In this document: piece by piece, positions 38,501 to 48,227 of the stretch | How positions within the stretch are numbered: position 1 is the first letter of the stretch | Layout of the letters: each line of letters opens with the position of its first letter | Source of the DNA: Exophiala sp. HKRS030 | Lineage: Eukaryota; Ascomycota; Eurotiomycetes; Chaetothyriales; Herpotrichiellaceae | Assembly (NCBI GenBank): GCA_023897205.1 | Contig: JAHWDD010000002.1 | Location: forward strand, 5,394,001-5,458,000 | Length of the DNA: 64,000 nt | Reading direction: 5' to 3' | Notes under the pieces: model-generated | Databases searched by the model: none | Told to the model about the DNA's origin: nothing | What the model saw: the letters and a program-made list of their open reading frames with translations, nothing else | Position numbers and translations under genes: made by a program

Positions 38501-38816
38501 CCAGAAGGGCGATTTCGACCAATTGGCCGAACTCGCGCGGTTTTTGATGGCCGTGGACCCGCGCGGCGAGGCCCTTAGGAGGGTTGTGGCTAGAGTTGGC
38601 CTCGCGGGTAAGAGGGATTCGTTGGTGCCCGGGAGAGGCTTTTCTCACGCCGCTTCGTTGGACATTCCCAAGAGGCTTGATGGTGCGCGTAGCAGCGGTG
38701 GCGGCGCTGGAGCTGCGAGTCGTAGTGTGAGTCCCATGTCGGAGGGGAGTCAGGATCGCGCCGTGAGTCCGGGTAGTGCGGGTGGGTATTTCTCATCGAG
38801 TCCGGGCGCGATCTGA
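35565..38816 (+). CDS. RIC1: Ric1, subunit of the Ric1-Rgp1 Rab GEF
   Basis: With Rgp1, Ric1 activates the Golgi Rab Ypt6/Rab6 for endosome-to-Golgi retrieval. 1083 residues in a single exon. The N terminus MYWPCTVPQVYTHHANKSNP matches the typical Ric1 opening, so I start at the ATG at 35565 rather than further upstream. The first about 650 residues form a WD40-like beta-propeller region (GILDIQVARNDHLLATITSS, IKTLIWSPDGYCLFAAFEHG). The RIC1 C-terminal alpha-solenoid follows, with FPHALEILLHHVLDDEVD, LEDLKTATGYLIVLQGLEED and RKFEGYVVRLMGLARQKGDF. A Ser/Gly-rich tail closes the protein. Codon use becomes markedly more GC-rich after about 37,900, within the same frame. Confidence 0.92.
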   Translation: MYWPCTVPQVYTHHANKSNPINRVVEDGNNVSNDVDLTADGEGPPGILDIQVARNDHLLATITSSRLDIWSTRPVVILASLTRSTKTLQTYGANLAVVFRPDAGTIVIRTTESYLITYSVENEGNARVLQQQYGYSQAKRQNMMRSFGVDETAGVAEVLLRFRRAIKIDAGINAVIALDSELIVSTKKPAAVQCIKWETQKDGTQAVTQLLAKLDWVGQKPSISNMVHDRAMNLSVWIAHDGQAYAVQRVKPQLLRAASSSESVPSSRSSTTPATRLFDGYCFHKSQAGAAKLASINARFSLIAIATLAGEILCYAAKDYVGNIPLSHSFKSSTTPSSRGEIKTLIWSPDGYCLFAAFEHGWSMWSVFGKEGATSFHSNLSHAEANNESWLIGPHRVAWASGGAEIFVTAKEEDRIWRIEMSRSAAMGCFSCANLVRALLQTPSELTVYRGHELPDLTSISNEASLWHHAPYPPVYLHNQWPIKATVVSQDGRYIAIAGRRGLAHYSVQSGRWKTFSDIAVESSFAVRGGMCWFNHILAVATESAAGYDLRLYSRERDLGRHPLHSETFSMPIVFVGPSGEDSLLVYTYENILYHYILNITPRGAQMVQVGQIAFHGIVRAPSRVRSVSWVVPDSQLRNGDPSRDVEFASVLFLVDDKLVLLQSSRNEKDELKYDMKVIAQHVEYYILMRDQIYFNFSGPEESAPPTPSPGASFTTRNQHHYSLRDSLWIFSGDDLRLWPDVRDLFQHAADGDLSTSPLLSMSVDFYPLSILLTKGVVLGIESELVQRRDVNFGQFRSSIRTQLFLPYVLRHQLCTAHDTATAFGLANQYQHLSYFPHALEILLHHVLDDEVDRQKALPSTDSTTTPLDTSTSTSPTDSTNLNPLPSVLSFLQLVLPPSPYLSTIVQCIRKTELSSWRTLFTHLPAPLTLFEQALDLEDLKTATGYLIVLQGLEEDDQSATYDARKFEGYVVRLMGLARQKGDFDQLAELARFLMAVDPRGEALRRVVARVGLAGKRDSLVPGRGFSHAASLDIPKRLDGARSSGGGAGAASRSVSPMSEGSQDRAVSPGSAGGYFSSSPGAI

Positions 38817-39075
38817 TGGAGATGAGGAGGAGTGAATAAACGAATGAATAGAGGAGAACAGAAGTTGGGAAAGATTGGATAGGATAGGATTGTTCAGATT
38901 CCTAGAGTGTGGTATAGCATGTTATAGTCTCATTTGACTACTCTCACGATGGTGGAATTTCTTTTTGTTTTGGGACCTGATCTATTGCTACAATGTGGCC
39001 ATGAGCCAAGAGCTGCAAGCCCATGCTATGAAATATACAAAGCTCAGTATCTACACAGCCGACAGGACCACCAGC

Positions 39076-39933
39076 TCAGCCCAGTCTTCTCACATTTGGA
39101 CTTCGACTTCCTCCAAACTTCAATCTCGTAGCATCTGTGACCCTGGTAACCAAACCCTTTATCAACCTCCCCTCAGGCCCCAACAGGGCTTTCTGGAATG
39201 CCTCTCTCCCCGCCCCAAAGCCACGAAATATAATCTCAATGCCTGTCCCCGAGTTGCCCATCCTGGGTGACTTTATCGACTCTAGTGTCTGCATGGGGTT
39301 GGAAGTCACTTTCTTCCCACCGATGCGCCACTGCTTCTCCATCATTTTCCGGAAGAAATATGTTGTGAGCTGGTATGAGGCATCGTACGTGGCTCGATGC
39401 GATTTCCGTAATCCAATGTCCCCTCCAGAAAGCGACAGGATAGGTGCTCGACCAGGTTCGGTGAATGTCAGGTGCATGTTGTGTCGATGGGCGTAGACGT
39501 GGATGTGGTAGGGTTCGCTGCCGGTGGTTTGAGTAGCAGAAGAAGATGCTGGGGTGTTGAGAAGTGTTTTCTCTAGCGTTTCTTGTTGCGTCGTTCGGCG
39601 CCAGACTGAGATGTCGGTGTTGGTTGTGCGTGATTTGCGCGGTGAGAAAGCTTGTTGCAGCAGTGCTTCTGGTTCAGGCTCGGATGTTTGAGGTTCGGGA
39701 TCAAGACTGACCCTGCGTGTTCTGATGTTGCTTTCGGTTGGGGCTGTGGATGTGGATGTGGATGCGGAAGCTGGCTTGGACCAGTCGACGCCATGCAGTT
39801 CACGGCTGGTGATGGTCTGATGCGAGTTTGGAGAGCTGATCAGTCTTCTTCGAGTCGTGCTTGCTCCAGGTCTGATTGTAATTGTTTGAAGACATGAGCG
39901 GCAGACGCTCGGGAGGGTGGGAGCGCGTGCCAT
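39076..39933 (-). CDS. Mitochondrial ribosomal protein uS11m (MRPS18-type)
   Basis: Small-subunit mitochondrial ribosomal protein of the bacterial S11 family; 285 residues in one exon. The first about 130 residues are a mitochondrial presequence and low-complexity extension rich in Ser/Thr/Arg. The S11 domain runs from about 145 to the end: YHIHVYAHRHNMHLTFTEPG, GGDIGLRKSHRATYDASYQL, MEKQWRIGGKK, IEIIFRGFGAGREAFQKALL, IKGLVTRVTDATRLKFGG and the basic end SPNVRRLG. The end resembles the C-terminal rRNA-binding tail of S11. It is divergent from Tim44 with 325 bases between start codons. Confidence 0.9.
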   Translation of the reverse strand: MARAPTLPSVCRSCLQTITIRPGASTTRRRLISSPNSHQTITSRELHGVDWSKPASASTSTSTAPTESNIRTRRVSLDPEPQTSEPEPEALLQQAFSPRKSRTTNTDISVWRRTTQQETLEKTLLNTPASSSATQTTGSEPYHIHVYAHRHNMHLTFTEPGRAPILSLSGGDIGLRKSHRATYDASYQLTTYFFRKMMEKQWRIGGKKVTSNPMQTLESIKSPRMGNSGTGIEIIFRGFGAGREAFQKALLGPEGRLIKGLVTRVTDATRLKFGGSRSPNVRRLG

Positions 39934-40258
39934 ATCGAAGAACGAGAGGGGTGGTAGGTGTTGGAAGAGGCGTTGACGCCTTTTACTTCTGACTCGTCAT
40001 GGAGTGGAAGAAGCAGTCAATCAGTCGGAAAGGAAAGCAACTCTAGTTGAAATGTGAATATCCCCAGATTGGGACAAGTGGTTGGAGCTAACCCTAAAGC
40101 GGAAGCTGTGCCGAAATCCTCAGTTTTCTCGTCCTTCAGAAAGAAAGCCCATCGTCCGCACTCATCGACAACAACATCGACAGCTACCCTCTCTTTTCTC
40201 TTTTCAACTTTCATTTTCCTTTGGCCGCCATTCAGCACTTTATCTATCCCTCAATAGC
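39934..40258. promoter_or_regulatory. Bidirectional promoter region, uS11m / Tim44
   Basis: Only 325 bases separate the ATGs of two divergent genes for mitochondrial proteins, so their core promoters must overlap or abut. The Tim44-proximal half is pyrimidine-rich. No single control element can be assigned by eye. Confidence 0.5.
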
Positions 40259-41876
40259 ATGATCCTACCGCGTCGTGCACCCGTTAATGGTGTCCGTCAT
40301 TATGTGACTGCCACCACATCCTTTGCCTCTTCTAGGCCGCTGGCGCACCATGCAAGACTCGCCGCCCATCGACCTCTGTTTGTATCTGATCGATACACAA
40401 TCGCCCAAACTTCCTCTCCTTCACCTCTAAACTCTTCCCTTCGCCTTCTGCCATCACAACCTCTCCTACGATCTCTGCACACTTCAATACCTCGATACCA
40501 ACAAACGCAACCAAAGGAGGAAGTCCGAGATCCTCCGAGGAAAGAAGACGCTGCGAAAGAAGCTTCCGAGGACCAAACCAAAGAGAAGACTGAAGGCGAG
40601 AAGGAGGACGCCAAGGACGACAAGGAAGAATCCAAGAAGGACAAGAAGGACGATGCTGCACCACCTCCGCATGGTGACAAAACACCCTGGCAGGTTTTTA
40701 CGGAAACTTTACGGAACGAGTTCAAGGCATCAAAGGAATGGAACGAATCTACCAAACAGCTGTCTGGTTCTGTACAACAATTCACAGAGTCTGAAGCCGT
40801 TCGTCGAGCTCGAGAAGCATCCGAAGCCGCCAGCAAAGGAACTTCTCAAGTTTTGAAAACCACGGGTCGTGCGATCGGACAATCTGCCGCGTGGACCTGG
40901 GACACGAAAGTCGTTCAAGGTGTGAGAGCTGGTGTCAATGCTACAGGTCGTGGTATTGAACGGGCCACGCGCCCAGTGCGAGAGACAAAAGCATTCAAAG
41001 ATATTTCCGAAGCTGTTGATGACGGAGCAAGTTCGAGATATGGAGGATGGACAGAAAAGGAAGAGCGTCGATTAAAGAGAGAGGCTCGAGCTTTGAAAGA
41101 ACAGCAGTCTGGAAAGAGGCCCGTTGAACCGATGGTCGAAGATCCGAAGTAAGTATTCCTATGGGTATCTCCCCTCTGAATTTTGTTGACACATGTTTAG
41201 TGCCGGAACCAATATCACTGTTCACAAAGATTCGGCATGGCGAGAGTCTTGGACCAACTTCAAAGATAATTCCAAGATTATGCAGAAATTATTCAACATG
41301 AAGAACACATATGAGGAATCAGAAAACCCTCTAATCTCAACAGCACGATCTATCTCTGACCGAGTAGCTGGGTTCTTCGCCGAGAATGAGACCGCCATGG
41401 TAATCAAGAAATTTCGAGAAATGGACCCCTCATTTCAACTGGAACCTTTCCTAAGAGAAATGCGAGAGTACATTCTCCCTGAAGTTCTGGATGCTTACGT
41501 CAAGGGCGACGTGGAGACATTGAAGTTATGGCTTTCGGCTGCCCAGTTCCAGGTATACTCCGCGTTGATGGAACAATATACAAAAGCTGGACTGAAATCA
41601 GATGGTCGAATTTTGGATATCAGACATGTGGATATTTTGAACGCAAGGTTATTGGAACCTGGCGATATTCCAGTTTTCATCATCACTTGTCGAACTCAAG
41701 AAGTCCACGTTTATCGAAATAAAAAGACCAATGAACTTGCTGCCGGCATGGAGGATAAAGTTCAATTGGTAACTTACGCCATTGGTGTTACCAGATTGCC
41801 TGAAGAAGTCAACAATCCTGAAACAAGAGGTTGGAGAATGATTGAGCTACAAAAGGCTGCAAGAGATTATATCTGA
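40259..41876 (+). CDS. TIM44: Mitochondrial import motor subunit Tim44
   Basis: Peripheral inner-membrane protein that couples the TIM23 channel to matrix Hsp70. 521 residues: an Arg/Ser-rich matrix presequence (MILPRRAPVNGVRHYVTATT), a charged Lys/Glu/Asp linker (EKTEGEKEDAKDDKEESKKD), the helical middle region (TPWQVFTETLRNEFKASKEW) and the C-terminal Tim44/TimA-like domain (FAENETAMVIKKFREMDPSF, DVETLKLWLSAAQFQVYSAL, GWRMIELQKAARDYI). One 52-nt intron (41149-41200, GTAAGT...TTTAG) joins VEDPN to AGTNITVH in phase 2. An open frame continues upstream of 40259 but lacks a better ATG. Confidence 0.95.
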
Positions 41877-43074
41877 GTGACTTCTTAAGCATGCTGCTAT
41901 TTTGCTTAAAATTCCAACGGGCACGCGCCTGCCTCCAGACGAAGGGGGAAAAGTATAGGGAAGAGGATACTCCTTTTTCGCCTCCAGCAGGCAGGAGTTT
42001 GAGGTCTGAACAGTGTACTTCGGTCGGAGGTACAATGGACTCAAATTCTCTTCTCGATTCGTCAAGAAAGCCTATATGATCTGGGTATGACGTTTGAAGT
42101 CATCTTGGAGGCTGGTATGAAGCAGAAAGCGCGTTGCGTGCCACATGTATTATAGTAATTTTCTCTCAAAATCAGTGCGAAGAGTCTTGGCTGATGTGAA
42201 CCATTAGCGAAAGGAGAGGGAGTCCATTCGAGGGCGAGGAATGAAAGGGTTCCGAGAAAAGCAAGGCTGCTAACTTGTCCAGCTTGTCGAGTTGAACATT
42301 GACGACCAGAACTACTCACATTTAGTGTGGATTCGATCTTCGGACTAACTAGTTGTACCATGTACAGTTGTCTATGAACGATGGCACTCTTATAGAAAGA
42401 GTACATCTGATATCTTAATATCAACTCTTTATATATCACTTTTCATTGCCGCGAGGGTGCACTATTCAAGACCGTATTGCAAGCGATCATTTCATTCATC
42501 CTCTGAAAATCAACTATCTGAGACTCTGGAGTACAATACGAATCAATCCCAGGCGCAATCAAACAAAGGCTGAGCAAAACCCCGTGCAAGGCTGCGAAAT
42601 CGGGCATCTGATAGGTTTATTCAAGAAACCCCCTCGGCTCAAACGCCACTTTTCACGCCACGGTACATATCCTCACAACTACGTCATCTTCTTGCCATCC
42701 ATTAGGACAATCAACTCTCAGAAGGATCAAGAGTGGACAAATCATAAAAAGGAAACCCTGATATCAGCCATTCAGCGTGGCATGTGACACGGGAGATGAC
42801 GATGGTTTCCAAGGTATCAGCATTAGGCGGCAGGCATTCAATGGTCCTCATATGAACACCCCTTCTACATAAATGTGCACAAGCCTCTCACTCTGAAACT
42901 CTTGTACTCAAGTCAAAGAAACGAGCCTCGAACCATATCTCACAAGCTTCTCCTGATACAACACTAGCACCTTCAACAAATCCCACACGTCCTCCTCCAT
43001 AATCCAGGCTCCGGACACTTGTGACCACTCCACTCCTCTGCAAGTCAAGTCAAGTTCAGTTCAGTTCATTCACC
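41877..43074. other. 1.2 kb gene-free region
   Basis: Downstream of Tim44 and upstream of the I78 gene. Frames of up to 125 codons have no recognisable features. CAAGTCAAGTCAAG and TTCAGTTCAGTTC mini-repeats sit in the leader just before 43075. Confidence 0.5.
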
Positions 43075-43666
43075 ATGCCTCTCGTGATCCCCGGTATCAA
43101 CAACACCACATCCAGCTCGTCGGGCGGCTCTAACGACAGCACATCGCAATGGCAGACCAAACTGATAGGCAAGACGCTCTCGGACTCATCGAAATCCACC
43201 GAGACTGAATTCGCCAAGAAAGACCTGCCCAAGAACCATCGTGTTGTGCAGGCGGATGGTGGCATGATGACCATGGATCACGTGCCGGATAGGTGAGTTT
43301 CTCCTTTTTTCCCCCTGGATTGTTCTTTTGGGAATGGGGTTTTGGGGGTTCGTGTTGTTGCCTCTCGGGAGTGTCTCAAAAAGGAGCGAGGAAGGGTCTG
43401 GGTCGCAAGAGAACGAAAGGTGTAAGCACCCAGGATAGACGACAACGGAGGGTGACCGACTGAGAGGAGGGGATGGAGGTTTGTTTGTTGAGCGATACGA
43501 CTGTTGTTACTTTGGCCTCTAGATGTATCTTGATCTATTCCAGAAGATCTTGTTCACGTGGCTGGCACGGTTGGCTGACTGAAACGGGCTCGCTTGGCCC
43601 TGTGCTTGCAGGTTGAATGTGCATGTCGATAAAGATGGGCTGGTCAAGAAGGTCACGCATGGTTGA
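43075..43666 (+). CDS. Peptidase inhibitor I78 family protein
   Basis: A 90-residue protein of the I78 (Pfam Inhibitor_I78) family, which includes the Aspergillus elastase inhibitor; members block serine proteases. Key words are QWQTKLIGKTLSDSS, KKDLPKNHRVVQADGGMMTM, DHVPDR and, after the intron, LNVHVDKDGLVKKVTHG. The last block is the usual family end. There is no signal peptide, so the protein is predicted intracellular. The 319-nt intron (43293-43611, donor GTGAGT, acceptor TTGCAG) is the longest found here and longer than the coding sequence. Without the second exon the hallmark RLNVH segment would be missing, which supports the splice. Confidence 0.87.
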
Positions 43667-44438
43667 GGAAACGGACCTGAGGGACAGAAAGATGCACAGA
43701 GGCATGAGACCTTTGAGGGGCGGAATATGTGACATGTTCGATCTATACATACAGACTCTAGAGACATGAGAAATGAGAAATGAGAAATGATCGGATGGTC
43801 CTCCATTAATATAAAGAACGCAACCTTGGAATGTCCATTGTACTTCTCTCGAAAGTTTGATCAGCACTCGGAAAGAAGCACATTCTGCTTGTTGTAACTT
43901 GAATTTTTGGACCGACCATTAGCTTCAACAACTCCTAATCTCTTATTGATGGTGTCATGGCTGATGCTGGTGGATCATATCGAGAAATGGCTTAAATATG
44001 GTCTTGATCAGCGAGCCTTTTTGAAGTGTTTTCTATTTCATTCATTAGTATTTAAAATCCTGTCCAGTGTCACAACATCTGTCTAAATATACTATAACTG
44101 CTTCAGTTACTGAAAAGCTAAGAAGAAAAGCCCATTTCCCACCGTCAGACTCCTTGGCTCAAACCACTGGGTATGGAGACAAAGTTATTGGATAATGATC
44201 TGGTCCAGGTGTCGGTCCTGATTCCTTGCTCATGCCTGCATCATTTTTATCAGGCGATGTCCTTTAGTCATACACGCTCCTGTCAACCACTGGTGCCTCT
44301 AGCATAACCAAGAAAGCAGAGAATTCATTGCTCTGACTAAGGTTTATGCTGCTCGGCTTAAAGTCGCAACGACCAGGTCAGAAGTGTCGGTTTGACGTCT
44401 TGCAGAGCCCGACAGTCTTGACACACATGAAAGGAAGC
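43667..44438. other. Spacer between convergent I78 and Vrl1-like genes
   Basis: 3' flanks of two convergent genes. A (GAGAAAT)3 tandem repeat lies at 43766-43790. No gene. Confidence 0.55.
43766..43790. repeat. (GAGAAAT)3 tandem repeat
   Basis: Three perfect copies of the 7-mer GAGAAAT with flanking AT...GA, in the 3' flank of the I78 gene. Confidence 0.8.
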
Positions 44439-47400
44439 TCACTGTTCTTTTAGAACCCTCATCGCCCTCTCCATAGCTTTCAATCTCTCCTTTTCTTTGA
44501 CCACAATACCCTTGGCCAATCTCTTGAGTTCTTCTTTACCCCAATTTTCCCGCCACGAAGTCCATCCAGCCAATTCACCAACCACAATTTCCTGGGTATA
44601 TCTCAATTCTTTCCCCAGATTTTCGACATCCATCTGTCCCCGAAGAATTCTCTTCTCCGTATCCTTTATGCCTTTAGCACGGTTCTCCTCTGAACCAGGA
44701 AAGTTGATATTCATGAGACCCTTTTTAGGAATGCTGTTATTGAGTAAATTAGTCCTCTGTTTGTCAAGAGATCTCTGTTCAGCCACAATTCGCGAGATCA
44801 ATGTGCTTGGTTTGAGAAGGGCGATTTGTACTGCTGCTATCGTTGAGTGGAACGAGGTCAAACTTGATATGAACATGGCGAGTGGTGAAGAGGCGGTTTC
44901 GAAATGCTGCAGTGCGGTAAATCGGATAAAAGTGTCGACATGAGGCTTTGGCAATGTGTTTGCTGACGGTGGCCCCAATGTTGCGAATGCTACCGCACAC
45001 AAAGTAAGTGACTCGGCAAAATCGACCTGGGCCTGGACATAAGTGTGACCTTTTCGGATGACCAGTCGAGTGCTGTTATTCAATTTTCTGACTACGTCCC
45101 TCGAATGAGAAACTAAAGAATCAACGGCATTCATATCTGCTCTTGTGGTGAGTGGATGGTAGTCATCGGCTATTTTTTCCCGAAACAGTTCTGACTTGAG
45201 ATTTGCTCGCTCTGACATTTGTTCTTGAAGCATATCAGGGACCAGGAAGAATTCCCAGAGCATTTCATGGGTGGAGAAAGTCGGGTGATTCATTAGAATC
45301 TTCAAGAAACGATCGAGATTGGTTTGTGCGTCATAAAGAACCGATCGAGAGGGCCGTGAATGGATCTGGAAAGGACTTCGAAAATTTGAGGCCAACATTA
45401 TTGGCATGTATGACGCTGGGTAATCCATCGACAACCACTTTGCAAGATTCTCAAAATCCTGCAATGCTCTTCTACTGGTGGTAATAGTGTAAGTTGTGCT
45501 TGAGACCGCGGGATTTGGGGCACCCGACTTGAGAATGAATCTCGTAGAACCGTCTTCGACGAAGAACGATCGCACAATAGCCGTGATTCTTCCCGTGGAA
45601 TCGGTGGTATTCTGTGGCGAGAACAAAGTCAAGTCATCAATTCTGTTCCTCACTTCATCATCCTTTGCTAATTCAACTGCTGTCAGGCCTCGTGATTCTC
45701 TCAAATGTAGGTCAATTCGAGGGTCTGCTAGGAAAATTCGGACCATATCAACTCGGCCGTACTTGCTGGCGAGCATGAGAGGTGTAAATTTCCTGTCATT
45801 GGTCGAATTGAGATCAACATCACAAGTCTGCAGAACACGTTGCATAATTGCCGAATCGTTGATCACGTGGAGTAATGAGTTGCCCTTGTTGTCGGTGTGA
45901 TCTTCCACTCGAAGAGGCAGACCGTCTCCTTGGGTTTCTGTGGCAGCACGTAGCGCGTCTGATACCATGGTGCTATACTCTGCATGATCGTAGGTGCGAC
46001 AAGTTGCAAAAAGGGGTGTGTGTCCAATCTTGTCTTTCTGACGCCACGGGATGACTTTGGCCAGTCTGTTGATTAGACTGGGCGTGTTGAAGAGATAATG
46101 ACCAGTGCTACGTCCTCTCGAATCCCTGATTGCGATATAGTCTCGAAATTGCTCTTCGTTCGTATTCCTCTCCACATAGTTCAAGATAATCTCAATCAAT
46201 TCCATATTCGCTAATTGCACTGCAGCACTGAGTAAAGTTGCGCCTTCTTGAGTGGCATCAGTGAGGACGTCTGCAGGGGTATAATGATCGGTGAGACTCA
46301 ATAAATAGCTCAAGGAACGTGGCTGTTGATTTTCGATGGCCATCATGAGTACGGAATTTCCAACGGCGTCTTGTGTTTGTGCCAAACTTTGGACAGATGT
46401 GTCACCCTCGATCCCACTGGTAAAGGTATCAATCGTGGCGGCTTTGGATGACAACGAGAATGCCGAGGATATCGACATGCTTCTAGCAGCCATCTGTACC
46501 CTTTTTTTCTGCTTTGGTACTGCTGCTTTTGATTTCTTTTCCAAGGCCTGAAATGGAAATACATGAGCTAAACCGCCTTCACCAGACGAATTTCGAGATA
46601 AAGATGGTCGCAAGCAGTTTTCAGACACTTGTGAAGAAGCAGTTGTCATCCTGGATAGTGGGATTTCTCCAGGTTCCTCGCTGAGTTCTTCGGTGATAAC
46701 TGCCGAGTCTTCGAAGATGCATTTGATATCTTCGATAATGCCTGATTTGACGGCTTTCCATAACAGGTTGTTCTGTTTGGAGGCCCTCCGAAGTCCACCA
46801 GCATCCCGTGAAAGATAGGTCAAGACGGCTTCTAGCGTACTCAGAGAGTACCCAATCTCACCACTTTCAACATCATCAATGTAGATGAATCTCTGCATAT
46901 AGGACAATCTGGCTTGTAAATGCCGGACCGACGATCGGATCACGACAAGAAGAAGTAAAGAAACCAAGATGTCGGCATTGATGGTGATCGGAATTGCGGT
47001 TCGTTTCTCTTCATCGGCGATACCTTGTGATTCAGACACGACTTTTTGAGTGTCCAGCAGGATATCCAACATTTCCTGTGGGCTACCTGCGACACCCATC
47101 CTTCGAAAAACTAAGACGCCTCGATTGATTCGACTGATCAAGTCTTGTTTCCCACGACGACCGTCCTCAATGGCGATCCCAACCTGCGAGACATCAAGAC
47201 AATCCATCTGACGTATCCTTCTATCAAGTTCTTGATCCTGTGCTCTATGGAAGGAACATAACCTGGGAAACAAAAGGGAATCGTGGACTGTTTCAGCGAC
47301 ATATCTCTCGATCAATTTCTCGACATCGGGTCCAGTCAAATCGGTCGTGGCTCCAAGGAACGATAGCTGTTGTTTATCCACACCCTGGAACAGATCAATA

Positions 47401-48227
47401 GCGGCAGTGACAGCAGTCTCGAGCGCTTTACGCATCAAGTCTTCTTCGTCTTCGAAATAAGCAGCCGAGTTGAAGGGAAGCTTGAATGTTCCATTGGATT
47501 TGATTGAACCATTCTCTGAAGCTTGCGTAGTGCCTTCTAAGGAGCCGATAGAAGGACTGCGCGAGGGCGGAGGTGGTAATGGTCGACCAAGTTCTTTTCC
47601 GAATTCATTAAATAGTCTTTCCAGCCCTGGTTGCATTTGTCTTGCTATCATGGGGAAATTGTTCAGAAGTTCATTAAACGACTTGATATCTTTCTTCTTA
47701 GGCACAAGGGGCTCAGATGAAGTGGCGGCTGGATGTGGAAGGGTTGGTGGCGGAAGAGACTCTCCTATGACGGCGGGTTTGATGGGTAAGGGTTCGAAAA
47801 CGCCCGTCAAAGGCTTCGAGATGTAATAGACGAGCCATTGTTGAGGTTCGGCTCCAGGAGAATAGTATAATAGATCCGTAAGCAAGGATGCTTGTGTCAA
47901 TTGTTTGAAGCCCTTGTTACTGTAGACGATGTTCTCTTTGATGATCACAGTCCTGCTATTGACCGTCGAATATGTCTTTGCCTTTGCGCGACTATCTCGG
48001 ACATTGCCTTCCTTTGCAGATGTGTTGGGCAAGATGCGGAGGATATGGCTGCCGAGGAAGTCCTCATCCTCGCATTGATCTGCATACTTTTTCCCAGTTT
48101 CACGGTCATGGGCGTAGAGAAGCGATTCGGTAGTAGGGACGAGGAGGACATAGTTCTGGGAGGGTAGAGCATGACCTAAGACACTACTCTGAAAGAGCGC
48201 GCGAAGGAAGGGGTTCAAGACGGGCAT
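44439..48227 (-). CDS. Vrl1-like VPS9 / ankyrin / PX-BAR endosomal protein
   Basis: A 1262-residue single-exon protein. Order of domains: N-terminal region (LNPFLRALFQSSVLGHALPS); VPS9 Rab5-type exchange domain at about 300-475 (VEKLIERYVAETVHDSLLFP, INADILVSLLLLVVIRSSVR, GEIGYSLSTLEAVLTYL); ankyrin repeats at about 610-880 (GNSVLMMAIENQQPRSLSYL, GNSLLHVINDSAIMQ, FTPLMLASKYGRVDMVRIFL); a PX-like domain (STTYTITTSRRALQDFENLA); and a helical BAR-like C terminus ending AMERAMRVLKEQ. This matches yeast Vrl1, which with the sorting nexin Vin1 forms the VINE complex, an endosomal Rab5 GEF and SNX-BAR coat. Assignment is by domain order from memory; PX and BAR calls are weaker than VPS9 and ankyrin. 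The frame is intact throughout. Confidence 0.82.
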   Translation of the reverse strand: MPVLNPFLRALFQSSVLGHALPSQNYVLLVPTTESLLYAHDRETGKKYADQCEDEDFLGSHILRILPNTSAKEGNVRDSRAKAKTYSTVNSRTVIIKENIVYSNKGFKQLTQASLLTDLLYYSPGAEPQQWLVYYISKPLTGVFEPLPIKPAVIGESLPPPTLPHPAATSSEPLVPKKKDIKSFNELLNNFPMIARQMQPGLERLFNEFGKELGRPLPPPPSRSPSIGSLEGTTQASENGSIKSNGTFKLPFNSAAYFEDEEDLMRKALETAVTAAIDLFQGVDKQQLSFLGATTDLTGPDVEKLIERYVAETVHDSLLFPRLCSFHRAQDQELDRRIRQMDCLDVSQVGIAIEDGRRGKQDLISRINRGVLVFRRMGVAGSPQEMLDILLDTQKVVSESQGIADEEKRTAIPITINADILVSLLLLVVIRSSVRHLQARLSYMQRFIYIDDVESGEIGYSLSTLEAVLTYLSRDAGGLRRASKQNNLLWKAVKSGIIEDIKCIFEDSAVITEELSEEPGEIPLSRMTTASSQVSENCLRPSLSRNSSGEGGLAHVFPFQALEKKSKAAVPKQKKRVQMAARSMSISSAFSLSSKAATIDTFTSGIEGDTSVQSLAQTQDAVGNSVLMMAIENQQPRSLSYLLSLTDHYTPADVLTDATQEGATLLSAAVQLANMELIEIILNYVERNTNEEQFRDYIAIRDSRGRSTGHYLFNTPSLINRLAKVIPWRQKDKIGHTPLFATCRTYDHAEYSTMVSDALRAATETQGDGLPLRVEDHTDNKGNSLLHVINDSAIMQRVLQTCDVDLNSTNDRKFTPLMLASKYGRVDMVRIFLADPRIDLHLRESRGLTAVELAKDDEVRNRIDDLTLFSPQNTTDSTGRITAIVRSFFVEDGSTRFILKSGAPNPAVSSTTYTITTSRRALQDFENLAKWLSMDYPASYMPIMLASNFRSPFQIHSRPSRSVLYDAQTNLDRFLKILMNHPTFSTHEMLWEFFLVPDMLQEQMSERANLKSELFREKIADDYHPLTTRADMNAVDSLVSHSRDVVRKLNNSTRLVIRKGHTYVQAQVDFAESLTLCAVAFATLGPPSANTLPKPHVDTFIRFTALQHFETASSPLAMFISSLTSFHSTIAAVQIALLKPSTLISRIVAEQRSLDKQRTNLLNNSIPKKGLMNINFPGSEENRAKGIKDTEKRILRGQMDVENLGKELRYTQEIVVGELAGWTSWRENWGKEELKRLAKGIVVKEKERLKAMERAMRVLKEQ

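Noticed and set aside
42062..42787. Frames of 113-125 codons downstream of Tim44
   Set aside because: Both strands show comparable open stretches; the translations lack domains and look like noncoding DNA.
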